Source of the DNA: Verrucomicrobiota bacterium
GTDB taxonomy: Bacteria; Verrucomicrobiota; Verrucomicrobiia; Opitutales; UBA953
Length of the DNA stretch: 14,931 nucleotides
Reading direction: 5' to 3'
Assembly (NCBI GenBank): GCA_009917805.1
Contig: RGES01000020.1
Coordinates: forward strand, 1-14,931
Shown here: positions 6,450 through 14,900 of the stretch, one piece after another
Position numbering within the stretch: position 1 is the first letter of the stretch
Layout of the letters: the number at the start of each line of letters is the position of its first letter
Notes under the pieces: model-generated
Databases searched by the model: none
Told to the model about the DNA's origin: nothing
The model's input: only the letters and a program-made list of their open reading frames with translations
Made by a program: the position numbers and the translations under genes

Positions 6450-7862
6450 TTACTTGGCTTCTTTGACCTTCTTGGTCTTCTTCTTTTTCTCCTCCTTGTT
6501 GCCGCTGCGGCCGGAGCCATCGCCGACTTCGTCCTTGTAGCCGGCGGAGGGATTCAGACCGGCCAGGGCGGCCGCAAGGCGCTGGCGGGCCGCGATGGCC
6601 GCCTCATCCTTGGTATCGGCGGCGACGGCGACTTCCTTGAACGGCGCGTCCTTCATGTCGTAAAGCGTGCCCGACTGGTCCAGCTTCCAGCCCGCTTCGC
6701 GGACGTAGTAGTTGTTGCTGAGCTGGCAGTAGGCCCAGGTACGCGGAGACTGGGTGCCGCCCTTGAACTGCGACACGAGGCTGCGTCCGTCGATCACGCG
6801 GCCGGCCGGCAGCGGCGCGCCGGCGACTTCGGCGAAGGTGGGCAGGAGGTCGCTGGCGTCGGCGACGTTGGCGTTCACCTTGCCCGCCGGCGTGACGCCG
6901 GGCCAGGTGGCGAAGAACGGGACCAGGCCGCCGCCTTCCTTCATCGAGCCTTTCTCGCCGTCCAGGCGCTGTCCACCGATGGTCGCGACGGGCGCATGCG
7001 CCTTGGCCGTGCCGTTGTCTCCCATGAAGACGATCAGGGTGTTGTCGCGGAGCTTCAGGCGGTCGAGCTCGGCCGTCAGCTTACCGACAAGCTTGTCCAT
7101 GTAGGCGATGTTGTCATTGTAATGACGGGCCAGACGCGCCGCCGCGGTTTCGCCGGCAGGAGACGGCGCGCTGTCCGGCGTGGGCAGGATCTCGCCATGC
7201 ACGTGGGACATCGAATAATAGAGGAAGAACGGACCGTCCTTATGCGCCTCGAGCCAGGCGACGGCATCCTTATGCATCAGGTCCGGGATATATTCGCTGT
7301 CCTTCACCGGGATGGTCTTGCCGTCGATGACATAGGTGTCGGGATCGCCGCGCACCTTGCCGTCGTCGGTCATGGTCTTCACGCGGGCGCTGTTCCAGTA
7401 CATGCCGCTGGCCTTGAAGTGGAAGTCATGGTCGAAGCCCCACTCGGCCGGGTCGCCGGAAGGCGAGAGCTGCCCCCACTTGCCGATCATCGCCGTGGCG
7501 TAGCCGGCCTGCTTGAGCACCGTCGGGATCATCTGCTCGGCCTTGTCCCCCTTGCGGATGATGGTCTTGCAGGCGTCCTGCGTGACGGCGCCGGTCCGGA
7601 ACGCATAACGACCGGTCAGGATCAGCGAACGGGAGGGGCCGCAGAGCGGAGCGGTATAGAAACGGGTGAAGCGCACGCCGTTGTTCGCCAGCGCGTCGAT
7701 GTGCGGCGTCTTGTACTTGTCGGCGCCGTTGCAGCCGAGCTCGGCGAAGCCGAGGTCATCGGCCAGGATGTAGACGATGTTCGGCTTGGCGGTCGCTCCG
7801 GAGAGGGAGGCAAGGCAGGCCGAGAAGACGGCCACGAGGGCGACGAGGGGGCGAAGGGGCAT
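6450..7862 (-). CDS. Secreted type I sulfatase (formylglycine-dependent)
   Basis: 470 residues from ATG 7862, with signal peptide MPLRPLVALVAVFSACLASLSGATA. Sulfatases hydrolyse sulfate esters using a formylglycine made from Cys or Ser by FGE, which is not in this window. The active-site signature is CGPSR (C74 to R78), followed by TGRYAFRTG. The metal ligands ADD at 34-36 and a later GDNGTAKAHAP element are present. ATG 7862 is preferred because AAGG (7871-7874 on the plus strand as CCTT) sits 8 nt upstream; a TTG start at 7880 would read through that site. The C-terminus is an unusual Lys-rich tail (KEEKKKKTKKVKEAK). It is the first gene of a sulfatase, SGNH hydrolase and small membrane protein operon, and it diverges from the PmoA-like gene. 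The sulfated substrate cannot be deduced. Confidence 0.93.
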   Translation of the reverse strand: MPLRPLVALVAVFSACLASLSGATAKPNIVYILADDLGFAELGCNGADKYKTPHIDALANNGVRFTRFYTAPLCGPSRSLILTGRYAFRTGAVTQDACKTIIRKGDKAEQMIPTVLKQAGYATAMIGKWGQLSPSGDPAEWGFDHDFHFKASGMYWNSARVKTMTDDGKVRGDPDTYVIDGKTIPVKDSEYIPDLMHKDAVAWLEAHKDGPFFLYYSMSHVHGEILPTPDSAPSPAGETAAARLARHYNDNIAYMDKLVGKLTAELDRLKLRDNTLIVFMGDNGTAKAHAPVATIGGQRLDGEKGSMKEGGGLVPFFATWPGVTPAGKVNANVADASDLLPTFAEVAGAPLPAGRVIDGRSLVSQFKGGTQSPRTWAYCQLSNNYYVREAGWKLDQSGTLYDMKDAPFKEVAVAADTKDEAAIAARQRLAAALAGLNPSAGYKDEVGDGSGRSGNKEEKKKKTKKVKEAK

Positions 7863-7870
7863 GGGATTAT

Positions 7871-7909
7871 CCTTATGCAACCCCCGGGCATAGGTAAAGT
7901 TTCCTATGC
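7871..7909. promoter_or_regulatory. Candidate operator: palindrome plus extra half-site between divergent genes
   Basis: GCATAGG (7888-7894) and CCTATGC (7903-7909) form a perfect 7-bp inverted repeat with an 8-nt spacer, centred between the divergent sulfatase and PmoA-like genes. A third related half-site, CCTTATGC (7871-7878), covers the sulfatase Shine-Dalgarno. This resembles a binding site for a dimeric regulator that could control both genes. No regulator gene is in the window. Clear -35/-10 boxes were not found in this 91-nt region. Confidence 0.45.
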
Positions 7910-7914
7910 GATTC

Positions 7915-7940
7915 GGGGATTCCCTCCCGAGGGCATCCCC
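7915..7940 (+). promoter_or_regulatory. Strong 5'-leader hairpin before the PmoA-like gene
   Basis: GGGGAT (7915-7920) pairs with ATCCCC (7935-7940); after one mismatch (t7921/c7934), CCCT (7922-7925) pairs with AGGG (7930-7933) around a CCCG loop. It ends three nt before the Shine-Dalgarno AAGG (7943-7946) of the gene starting at 7954. If transcribed, it would form a stable structure right next to the ribosome-binding site. It could affect translation or mRNA stability, or be a DNA palindrome for a regulator. Confidence 0.45.
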
Positions 7941-7953
7941 CTAAGGTCGGCGC

Positions 7954-8910
7954 ATGCGCCCCCTGCCCCTCGCCCTTGCCACCCTGCTGGCCCTCACCCG
8001 GGCTTTCGCCGCCGACATCAAGGTCACCCCGAACGAAGCCGTCGACGTGGTCCAGGACGGCAAGACGGTCGCCCGCTTCATGACGGCCCACGACGTCTCC
8101 ACCCCGGCCAAGCGCCTGGAGACCTACAAGCCTTATCTCCACGTCTACGATCCCAGCGGCGCCCTGCGCCTCACGAAGGGACCGGGCTTCGAATTCACGC
8201 ACCACCGCGGGATCATGATCGGCTTCATGAAGATCACGGTCGACGGGAAGACCTACGATCGCTGGCACATGGTCAAAGGCGACCAGGTCGTCACGGCGAT
8301 CAAGCCGACCGACGCCGGTTTCGTGGCCTCGATCGACTGGCAAGGCGCCACCGCCCAGGACAAGCCGATCCTGACCGAGGAACGCGCCTTCGCGTTCACC
8401 AAGCCCGCCGCGCCCTTCTACCTCGGCATCGAACTGACGACGGCGCTGAAGCCCGACCACGGCGAAGCGAAGATCGACGGCGACCCCGAGCACGCGGGCG
8501 CCCAGTTCCGTCCGTCCGAGAAGATCGACGGCAAGAAGACGACCTATGTCTATCCGGGCAAGGACGTGCTGATCCACAAGGTCCGTGACCTCACCTGGGT
8601 CGCCGAGATCTTCACGATCGAAGGCAAGACCTTCACCGCCCTGCTCCTCAACCATCCGTCCAACCCGAAGGACACGGCCTTCTCGGCCTATCGCGACTAC
8701 GGCCGCTTCGGCGCGTTCCCCAAGGGCGTGGCCACCCCGGAAGCCCCGTTCAAATTGCACTACAAGTGGCTGCTCGCCGAGGGGGACATCCGCGACGCGG
8801 CCGTCTTCCAGCAAGCCTACAATGCCTTCGCGGGCACGAACGAGCCGACCCCGGCCGTGACGGTCATGCTTGCCGAACAGCCGAAGCCGAAAGCTCCGGC
8901 CAAGAAGTAA
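7954..8910 (+). CDS. Secreted PmoA/DUF6807 family protein
   Basis: 318 residues with signal peptide MRPLPLALATLLALTRAFA. It resembles the PmoA-like (DUF6807) family, which is frequent in Planctomycetes and Verrucomicrobia; despite the name, these secreted proteins are not methane monooxygenase subunits and their role is not established. The family motif is FTHHRGIMIGF (H83, H84, R85), followed by YDRWHMVKGDQ. The rest is predicted mostly beta: FEFTHHRG, AFAFTKPAAPFYLGIEL and FTALLLNHPSNPKDTAFSAY. Shine-Dalgarno AAGG lies 7 nt before ATG 7954. The protein ends with a short basic tail (KPKAPAKK). It is divergent from the sulfatase operon and converges with the PL6-like gene, with 7 nt between the stops. 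The shared regulatory region suggests joint control with the sulfatase. Confidence 0.82.
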   Translation: MRPLPLALATLLALTRAFAADIKVTPNEAVDVVQDGKTVARFMTAHDVSTPAKRLETYKPYLHVYDPSGALRLTKGPGFEFTHHRGIMIGFMKITVDGKTYDRWHMVKGDQVVTAIKPTDAGFVASIDWQGATAQDKPILTEERAFAFTKPAAPFYLGIELTTALKPDHGEAKIDGDPEHAGAQFRPSEKIDGKKTTYVYPGKDVLIHKVRDLTWVAEIFTIEGKTFTALLLNHPSNPKDTAFSAYRDYGRFGAFPKGVATPEAPFKLHYKWLLAEGDIRDAAVFQQAYNAFAGTNEPTPAVTVMLAEQPKPKAPAKK

Positions 8911-8917
8911 GCCCCGC

Positions 8918-10435
8918 CTACTTCGCCTTCTTGGGCTTCTTGGGCTTCTTGGCCGCGGGGTCGCGGCTGCAGGACATGTCGTCCTCGACCTCGAAGTTGC
9001 CCGCCGCGCGCAAGGCGATGACCCAGGGCGGACCGACGTCCTCGGGCTTCAAGGGATGCAGCTCCCCCATCTCGCGTTTCTCCGTCCAGCCGGCGGCGAG
9101 GTCTTCGACCTTGAAGCCGGAACCGCTCACGCCCTTGAGCTTGCCCCCGACGACGACGTTGCTGCGGAAACGGTTGGCGAGGGACTTGGCGGCCAAGGAG
9201 GCGAACTGCGATTCCGGCGCGACGACCTCGACCGATACGCCGCCCTTGGGACGCACGAAACGGTTGCCGCCGATCTCGCAGTCGGACGGCAGCAGCACCA
9301 TCTGCTCCTGCGGCCAGTGCTTCTTGTAGTCCGAACCGAGCTCGAGGTCGGGGCCTTCGCAGGCGACCACGGTATTGCCGGAAAGCGTGAGCTTCTTCGA
9401 CTGCGGGTAGGCCGTCACGATACCGAGCGCGTTCTTGGCGGTCTTGGCGTTGTTCTTCTCCTTGGGCGAATAGTCCGGGGTCAGCGCGTAGGCGGTGAAC
9501 TCGCCGGCGGAGACGCGGATGCCGTAATCGCAGCCGGAGACGTAGTTCCCCTGGACGACATGGTTGGCGCCCGACATCCGGAGGCCGTGCGCACCGGGCA
9601 CGCCCTCGCCGAGGACGATGTTGTTCTTCACCGTGTTGTTGGCGCCGCGTCGGATATTGATGCCGCCCCGCGTGGCCCGGACGGTGTTGCCGACGACCTG
9701 GTTGAAGTTGGACTTCAGCGAGACGATTTCGGTGCCCTCGCCGTCGGCATGGTCGAAGAGGTTGCCTTGGATCACGAAGTAGGCGCCCTCGTTGGTCTTC
9801 TCATCGAACTTGCCCGACCCCCAGACGCGGATGTCCTCGCGGCCGTTGCCGACGTCATAGGGGATGTTCTTGAAATAGCACCCGACCACGGAGTTGTACT
9901 GCGCGTTCTCGAGGCCGTTGCCGATGAGCGGCTCGAGGTTGTTCTTCCCCTTGAAGTAGCAGCGCTCGAGGGTGTTGTGGCTGCCATTGAAGAAGACCCA
10001 GTAGTAGGCGGTCTCGAAGCCGGGCGGGTTATAATCGACGATGGCGGTGTTGCGCACGACGCCGTGATGGGAGTTGAACGTGATCACGGCGCGGTCCGCT
10101 CCGCCGGAGGCGATCGCCCCGTTGAGGAGATACAGGCCGTCGATCACCACGTAGGCGCCGCTGATGTCGATCTCGGAGGCTCCGCCGAGGATGGCCTCCC
10201 CGGGCACCGCGGCGACGACCTGGATCGGGCGCCCTTGGGTGCCGTTCTTCGCGATGCGCAGCTTGACGTCGTCATATTTGCCCGGAGCCAGCCGGATGAC
10301 GTCGCCGCCGACCGCGGAAGCTCCCGCGGCCTTGAGTTCGGCGGCGTTCTTGACCGTGATATCGCGCGCCGCGACCGACGCGGCCAACAGGGCCAAGGTC
10401 ACACAGGAAAGGAGACGTCGCATCGTTACGCTCAT
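8918..10435 (-). CDS. Secreted polysaccharide lyase family 6-like parallel beta-helix protein
   Basis: 505 residues from ATG 10435; ATG 10423 (MRRLLS) is an equally possible start. A signal peptide (RRLLSCVTLALLAASVAA) is present. PL6 enzymes are right-handed beta-helix lyases cleaving alginate or dermatan sulfate by beta-elimination, with Ca2+ neutralising the uronate. The core is NLFDHADGEGTEIVSLKS, then GGINIRRGANNTVKNNIVLG and HGLRMSGANHVVQGNYV. Compared with chondroitinase B as I recall it, K241 matches the catalytic Lys, R262 the catalytic Arg and E236 one Ca2+ ligand; the preceding Glu (E233) is displaced by one residue and the usual RHG is RRG. NT/NNT repeat rungs support the fold. 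The protein ends in a Lys-rich tail (AAKKPKKPKKAK). It lies 41 nt after the outer-membrane efflux gene with no obvious terminator between. The substrate is unresolved. Confidence 0.85.
   Translation of the reverse strand: MSVTMRRLLSCVTLALLAASVAARDITVKNAAELKAAGASAVGGDVIRLAPGKYDDVKLRIAKNGTQGRPIQVVAAVPGEAILGGASEIDISGAYVVIDGLYLLNGAIASGGADRAVITFNSHHGVVRNTAIVDYNPPGFETAYYWVFFNGSHNTLERCYFKGKNNLEPLIGNGLENAQYNSVVGCYFKNIPYDVGNGREDIRVWGSGKFDEKTNEGAYFVIQGNLFDHADGEGTEIVSLKSNFNQVVGNTVRATRGGINIRRGANNTVKNNIVLGEGVPGAHGLRMSGANHVVQGNYVSGCDYGIRVSAGEFTAYALTPDYSPKEKNNAKTAKNALGIVTAYPQSKKLTLSGNTVVACEGPDLELGSDYKKHWPQEQMVLLPSDCEIGGNRFVRPKGGVSVEVVAPESQFASLAAKSLANRFRSNVVVGGKLKGVSGSGFKVEDLAAGWTEKREMGELHPLKPEDVGPPWVIALRAAGNFEVEDDMSCSRDPAAKKPKKPKKAK
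8927..8952. repeat. 9-bp tandem repeat in the 3' end of the PL6-like gene
   Basis: CTTCTTGGG occurs at 8927-8935 and 8936-8944 and again, without its last base, at 8945-8952. On the coding (minus) strand it encodes the KKPKKPKK portion of the basic tail. The unit is in frame, so slippage would lengthen or shorten the tail without a frameshift. Confidence 0.7.
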
Positions 10436-10476
10436 CAAACACCCGTAATCCGGAGGAGTCGCATCGGCAGGCAGGC

Positions 10477-11901
10477 TCAGCGCTTGGGAGCGGCCTTGGG
10501 ATCCCAGCCGCCGCCGATGGCCTTGACGAGCGCCACGGTGGAATTGAGGCGGAGATTCTGGATCTGGGCGGCGGAGAGTTCGGCCGCCAGCAGCGTGCGC
10601 TGCGCGTCCATGAGCTGGTAGTAAGGAGTCAGGCCGCTGCGGTACTGCATCTCGACGAGCCGGGCGGTCTCGCGGGCCGACGCGACCACGCGCGCTTGCG
10701 ATTCGGCGGCGCCGACACGGTTGCTGAGGTCGTTGAGGACGTCCTCGGTCTCGCGGAAGGCCGTCAGGACGGCCAGACGGTAGTCCGCCAACGCCTCCTC
10801 GTAACGCTGCTTGGCCCCTTCGAGGGAGGCGTCGAGCTTGCCGCCCTGGAAAAGCGGGAGGTGCAGGCTCGGACCGGCGGACCACACCCGGCTCTGCCAA
10901 TCCACGGCCTTGGAGGCGTCGATGGTCGAGAAGCCGGCCGAGCCCGTGAGCGTCAGGCGGGGGTAATAATCCGCCTTGGCCTGGCCGATCGCGGCGTTGG
11001 CGGCCACCAGGCGATGCTCGGCGGCGGCGACGTCGGGACGACGCCCCAGGAGTTCGGAAGGCAACCCGGCCGGCACGACCGGCACCTCCGTCGTCAGCGG
11101 CTTCGGCGCGAGGGAAAGTTCGGACGGCAGGCGACCGGTGAGCACCGCGAGGGCATGCTCGGCGTTGATGCGCAGACGGCGCACTTCGTTCAGCTGGCCG
11201 GTCGTCATCTCGACCTGGGTGGTCGCCTGCAGCAGGTCGGTCTGCGGAACCAACCCGGCCTTGACCTGCTTGCCGACAAGCTCGGCCTGATGCTGGTAGA
11301 GCGCCAGGCTCTTCGTCAGCATCGCCGCCTGGGTATCGAGGGCGCGCAGAGAGAAGTAGTTGAGGGCGACGTTCGCCTGGACGGTCTGCAGGACGACCGC
11401 GAACTCGGCGGCGGAAACCCGGGTGTTCGCGTCGGCGGATTCGCTGAGGCGGCGGACGCGACCCCAGACGTCGAGTTCGTAGCTGAGTTCCAGCGGGACG
11501 GAATAGTTCGTCTGCGTGCGGCTGACGCCGCCCGCGGTGGCGGAAGTCCGGTTACGTTGGACCGAGGGATCCACGCTCAACGCCGGCCAGAAGCCGGAGC
11601 TGGCGATGTCGCTCAGGGCGCGGGCCTGCCCTACCCTCGCGAAAGCCGCCCGGACGGTATCGTTCGCCTTGAGCGCATCGGCCTCGAGGGCGTCGAGGTC
11701 GGCGTCCTTGAAGATCGACCACCAGTTGGCGCCCAGCGCCGGCGAGCCTTGGTAAGGGCCGGTGAGTTCGCGGAAGGCGGGCGAGACCGGCACCTCGGGG
11801 CGGACGTAGTCCGGGCCGACCGCGCAGGCGGAGAGCGCGCACGCGACCGCGAACCCGAACAGGCGGCTGGTGGCGGCGGAGGATGGCTTCATGGCGGTCA
11901 T
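10477..11901 (-). CDS. NodT/TolC-type outer-membrane efflux lipoprotein
   Basis: 474 residues. It is an RND-type outer-membrane factor, forming the outer-membrane and periplasmic tunnel of a tripartite efflux system. The N-terminus carries a lipoprotein signal with lipobox LSAC (Cys26), followed by the typical AVGPDYVRPEVPVSPAFRE start of NodT-family proteins. Two OEP-type repeats follow, marked by SYELDVWGRVRRLSESADANTR near the middle of the first half and LPSELLGRRPDVAAAEHRLVAANAAIGQAKADYYPRLTL in the second. LELSYELDVWGR and RRPDV are characteristic elements. Either ATG 11901 or ATG 11892 (MKPSS) may be the start; neither has a clear Shine-Dalgarno. It begins 11 nt after the RND permease stop, so the two are co-transcribed. 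The protein ends DPKAAPKR, mildly basic. Confidence 0.95.
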   Translation of the reverse strand: MTAMKPSSAATSRLFGFAVACALSACAVGPDYVRPEVPVSPAFRELTGPYQGSPALGANWWSIFKDADLDALEADALKANDTVRAAFARVGQARALSDIASSGFWPALSVDPSVQRNRTSATAGGVSRTQTNYSVPLELSYELDVWGRVRRLSESADANTRVSAAEFAVVLQTVQANVALNYFSLRALDTQAAMLTKSLALYQHQAELVGKQVKAGLVPQTDLLQATTQVEMTTGQLNEVRRLRINAEHALAVLTGRLPSELSLAPKPLTTEVPVVPAGLPSELLGRRPDVAAAEHRLVAANAAIGQAKADYYPRLTLTGSAGFSTIDASKAVDWQSRVWSAGPSLHLPLFQGGKLDASLEGAKQRYEEALADYRLAVLTAFRETEDVLNDLSNRVGAAESQARVVASARETARLVEMQYRSGLTPYYQLMDAQRTLLAAELSAAQIQNLRLNSTVALVKAIGGGWDPKAAPKR

Positions 11902-11912
11902 GGCAGGAAAGT

Positions 11913-14900
11913 TCAGGAAACGGCGGGAGGCAAGGCCGTGGGGGCCCGGCGACGCAAGGCCCAGAGGCGCAGGCGGTCGAAGTAGAGGTAGACGACCGGG
12001 GTCGTGTACAGCGTCAGCAGCTGGCTGAGCAGCAACCCGCCGACGATGGCGATGCCGAGAGGCTGGCGGAGTTCGGAGCCCTCGCCGAAACCGATGGCCA
12101 AGGGCAAGGCGCCGAACATCGCCGCCAAGGTGGTCATCATGATCGGACGGAAACGCAAGGAGCAGGCCGCGAAGATGGCCTCACGCGCCGGGACGCCGTC
12201 GCGTCGCTCCGCCTCGAGGGCGAAATCGATCATCATGATGGCGTTCTTCTTCACGATGCCGATGAGCAGCAAGACGCCGATCAGCGCGATGATGCTGAAT
12301 TCCATGCCGAAGGCCATCAGGGCGATGAGGGCGCCGATGCCCGCGGAAGGCAGCGTGGAGAGGATCGTGATCGGATGGATCCAGCTCTCGTAGAGGATGC
12401 CGAGGACGACGTACATCGCCAGGATCGCGCCGAAGATGAGGAACGGCTGGTTGTCGAGCGAGGCCTGGAACATCTTGGCCGTGCCTTGGAAGCCGCCTTG
12501 GACCGAGCTCGGCACGCCGATCTCGCCCATGGCGCGGCGGATCGCCTCGTCGGCGTCGGACAACGTCTTGCCCGGGGCGAGGTTGAAGGAGAGCGTCGTG
12601 GCCACGAACTGCGACTGGTGGTTCACGTTCAAGGGGGCGTTGGCGGGCTCGAACCGGGCGAAGGACATCAGCGGCACGCGCTTGCCCGCCGACGTCACGA
12701 CATGGATGTCGCGGAGGGATTCGGGGCTCATCGTGCGCTCGGAGTTCACCTCCATCACGAGACGGTACTGGTTGAGCGACTTGTAGATCGTCGCCACCGG
12801 GAGCTGGCCGAAGGCGTCATAGAGCGTGCGGTTGGCCAGCTCCACCGGGATGCCGTAGGCGGCCATCTTGTCACGGTCGTAGGTGACGAAGGTCTGGAGG
12901 CCGCGGTTCTGGGTGTCAGTATTGACGTCGGTGAGCTCCGGCAGGCCGGCCAAGGCCGCCTGGATCTTCGGCACCCAGGCGTTGAGCGCGGCAAGCTCCT
13001 CGGCCTGCACGGTGTACTGGTAGAGCGCGGAACTGGACCGGCCGCCGATGCGGATGTCCTGCGCCGACATGAGCACGAGGCGGGCGCCGGTCACCACGGC
13101 GGTCTTCTGCCGCAGCCGGGCGATGATGGCGTCGGCGTTGCCCGTCCGGTCGGCCATCGGCTTGAGCACGACGTAGAGGCGGGCGGAATTGACCGGGCCG
13201 CCGCGGCTGCCGCCGATCGAGACGCTGATCACGCTCACGTCGGGGTCGGCCCGGACGATGTCCGAGATGGCGACCATCTTCTTCTCCATCTCGCGGAAGG
13301 AGATGCTCTGGTCCGCGTCGATGTTGCCGAGCAGGAAGCCGGTGTCCTGCTGCGGGAAGAAGCCCTTCGGGATGACGGAATAGAGGACGACGTTGAGGGC
13401 GACCGTTGCCACCAAGGCCAGGAGGACGACGAAGCTGTGGTCGAGCACCCAGCGCAGCGAACGACGGTAGCCTTCGAGCAGCCAGGCGAAGAAACGCTCG
13501 ATGCGGCCCGGGGCCGCCGCGCCCGCGGCCTTGGCCTTGAGCAGGAGCGAGCACATCATCGGCGTGGTGCTCAGCGAGACCACCAACGAGACGACGATCG
13601 CCACCGACAAGGTGATGGCGAACTCCCGGAAAAGACGTCCGACGAGCCCGCCCATCATCAGGATGGGGATGAAGACCGCCATGAGCGAGATGCTGATGGA
13701 GAGGACGGTGAAACCGACCTCCTGCGCCCCCTTCAGCGCGGCCTCCATGCGCGTGGAGCCCCTCTCGATATGCCGCGAGATGTTCTCCAGCACCACGATC
13801 GCGTCATCCACGACGAAGCCGGTGGCCACGGTGAGGGCCATGAGGGTGATGTTGTTGAGGGAGAAGCCGGCGAGGGCCATGACCGCGAACGTCCCGAGGA
13901 TCGAGACCGGCACCACGATCGCGGGAATCAGCGTCATGCGCGCGTCGCCGAGGAACAGGAAGACCACCAACGTGACCAGGAAGACGGAGAGCAGCAGCGA
14001 GCGCTCGACCTCATGCAGGGAGCTGCGGATGGTGATCGAGCGGTCCATCGCGGCCGACATCTCCATGCCCTTGGGGATCTGGGCCTGCAGGTCCGGGATC
14101 TTCGCCTTGATGCGGTCGACGGTCTCGATGATGTTGGCGCCGGGCTGACGGCTGATGACCAGCACGATCGCGGTGCGGCCGTTGAGCAGGCCGGCGTTGC
14201 GGACGTCCTCGACCGACAGGCTGACCGTGGCGAGGTCGGAGAGCCGCACGGGCGTCGTGCCGCGATAGCTCACGATCAGCGGCAGGTAGTCCGCCGGGTC
14301 CAAGGCCTGGTCGTTCGCCATCACCTGCCAGCGGCTGCCGGCGGTCTCGACGATCCCCTTGGGCGAGTTGACGTTGGTGGCGGACAGGGTCTTGCGGACG
14401 TCCTCGAGCGCGACCCCGTACGACGCCAGCTGGGCGGGGTTCACGTTCACGCGGATGGCCGGGAGGGCCGAACCGCCGACGTTGACGTCCCCCACCCCGG
14501 GAATCTGGGCGATGCGGGGCGCGAGCACGGTCGTGGCGATGTCGTACATCTCGCCGCGCGTGAAACGGTCCGACGTGACCGCCAGCAGCATGATCGGCAT
14601 GTCCGCCGGATTCGACTTACGGTAGCTCGGACTGTTGATCATCGACGTCGGCAGCATGCTGCGCGCCGCGCTGATGGCCGACTGCACCTCGCGGGCCGCG
14701 CCGTTGATGTCGCGGGAGAGCTCGAACTGCAGGGTGATGTTCGTGTTGCCGCGCGTGCTCGACGACGTGATCTCGGTGACGCCGGCGATGCGGCCCAGCG
14801 AACGCTCCAGGGGCGTGGCGACCGTGGCGGCCATGGTCTCCGGGCTGGCCCCGGGCACGGAGGCGCGGACTTCGATCGTGGGGAAATCGACCTGCGGCAG

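Noticed and set aside
7863..7880. Upstream TTG start for the sulfatase
   Set aside because: It adds HKDN-P residues before the signal peptide and its codons cover the AAGG ribosome-binding site for ATG 7862.
7915..7940. Resemblance of this hairpin to the tRNA-Ser T arm (TCCCTCCC shared)
   Set aside because: Only 8 bases match and the stem order differs, so it is not a tRNA fragment or att duplication.
6996..8588. 530-codon plus-strand frame running from the sulfatase antisense into the PmoA-like gene
   Set aside because: Out of frame with the PmoA-like protein and antisense to the sulfatase; Arg/His/Gly-rich composition.
8870..10621. Long plus-strand open frame (583 codons) opposite the PL6-like gene
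   Set aside because: Val/Asp/Arg/Gly-rich translation with no domain; it is the mirror of a well-supported lyase gene in high-GC DNA.
10436..10900. N-terminal extension of the PL6-like frame to 10900
   Set aside because: The extra residues are Arg/Pro-rich and overlap the outer-membrane factor gene in another frame; the signal peptide begins near 10423-10435.
14856..14858. GTG at 14858 as the RND permease start
   Set aside because: Conserved MdtC-like sequence continues upstream in frame to the window edge, so this is an internal valine.
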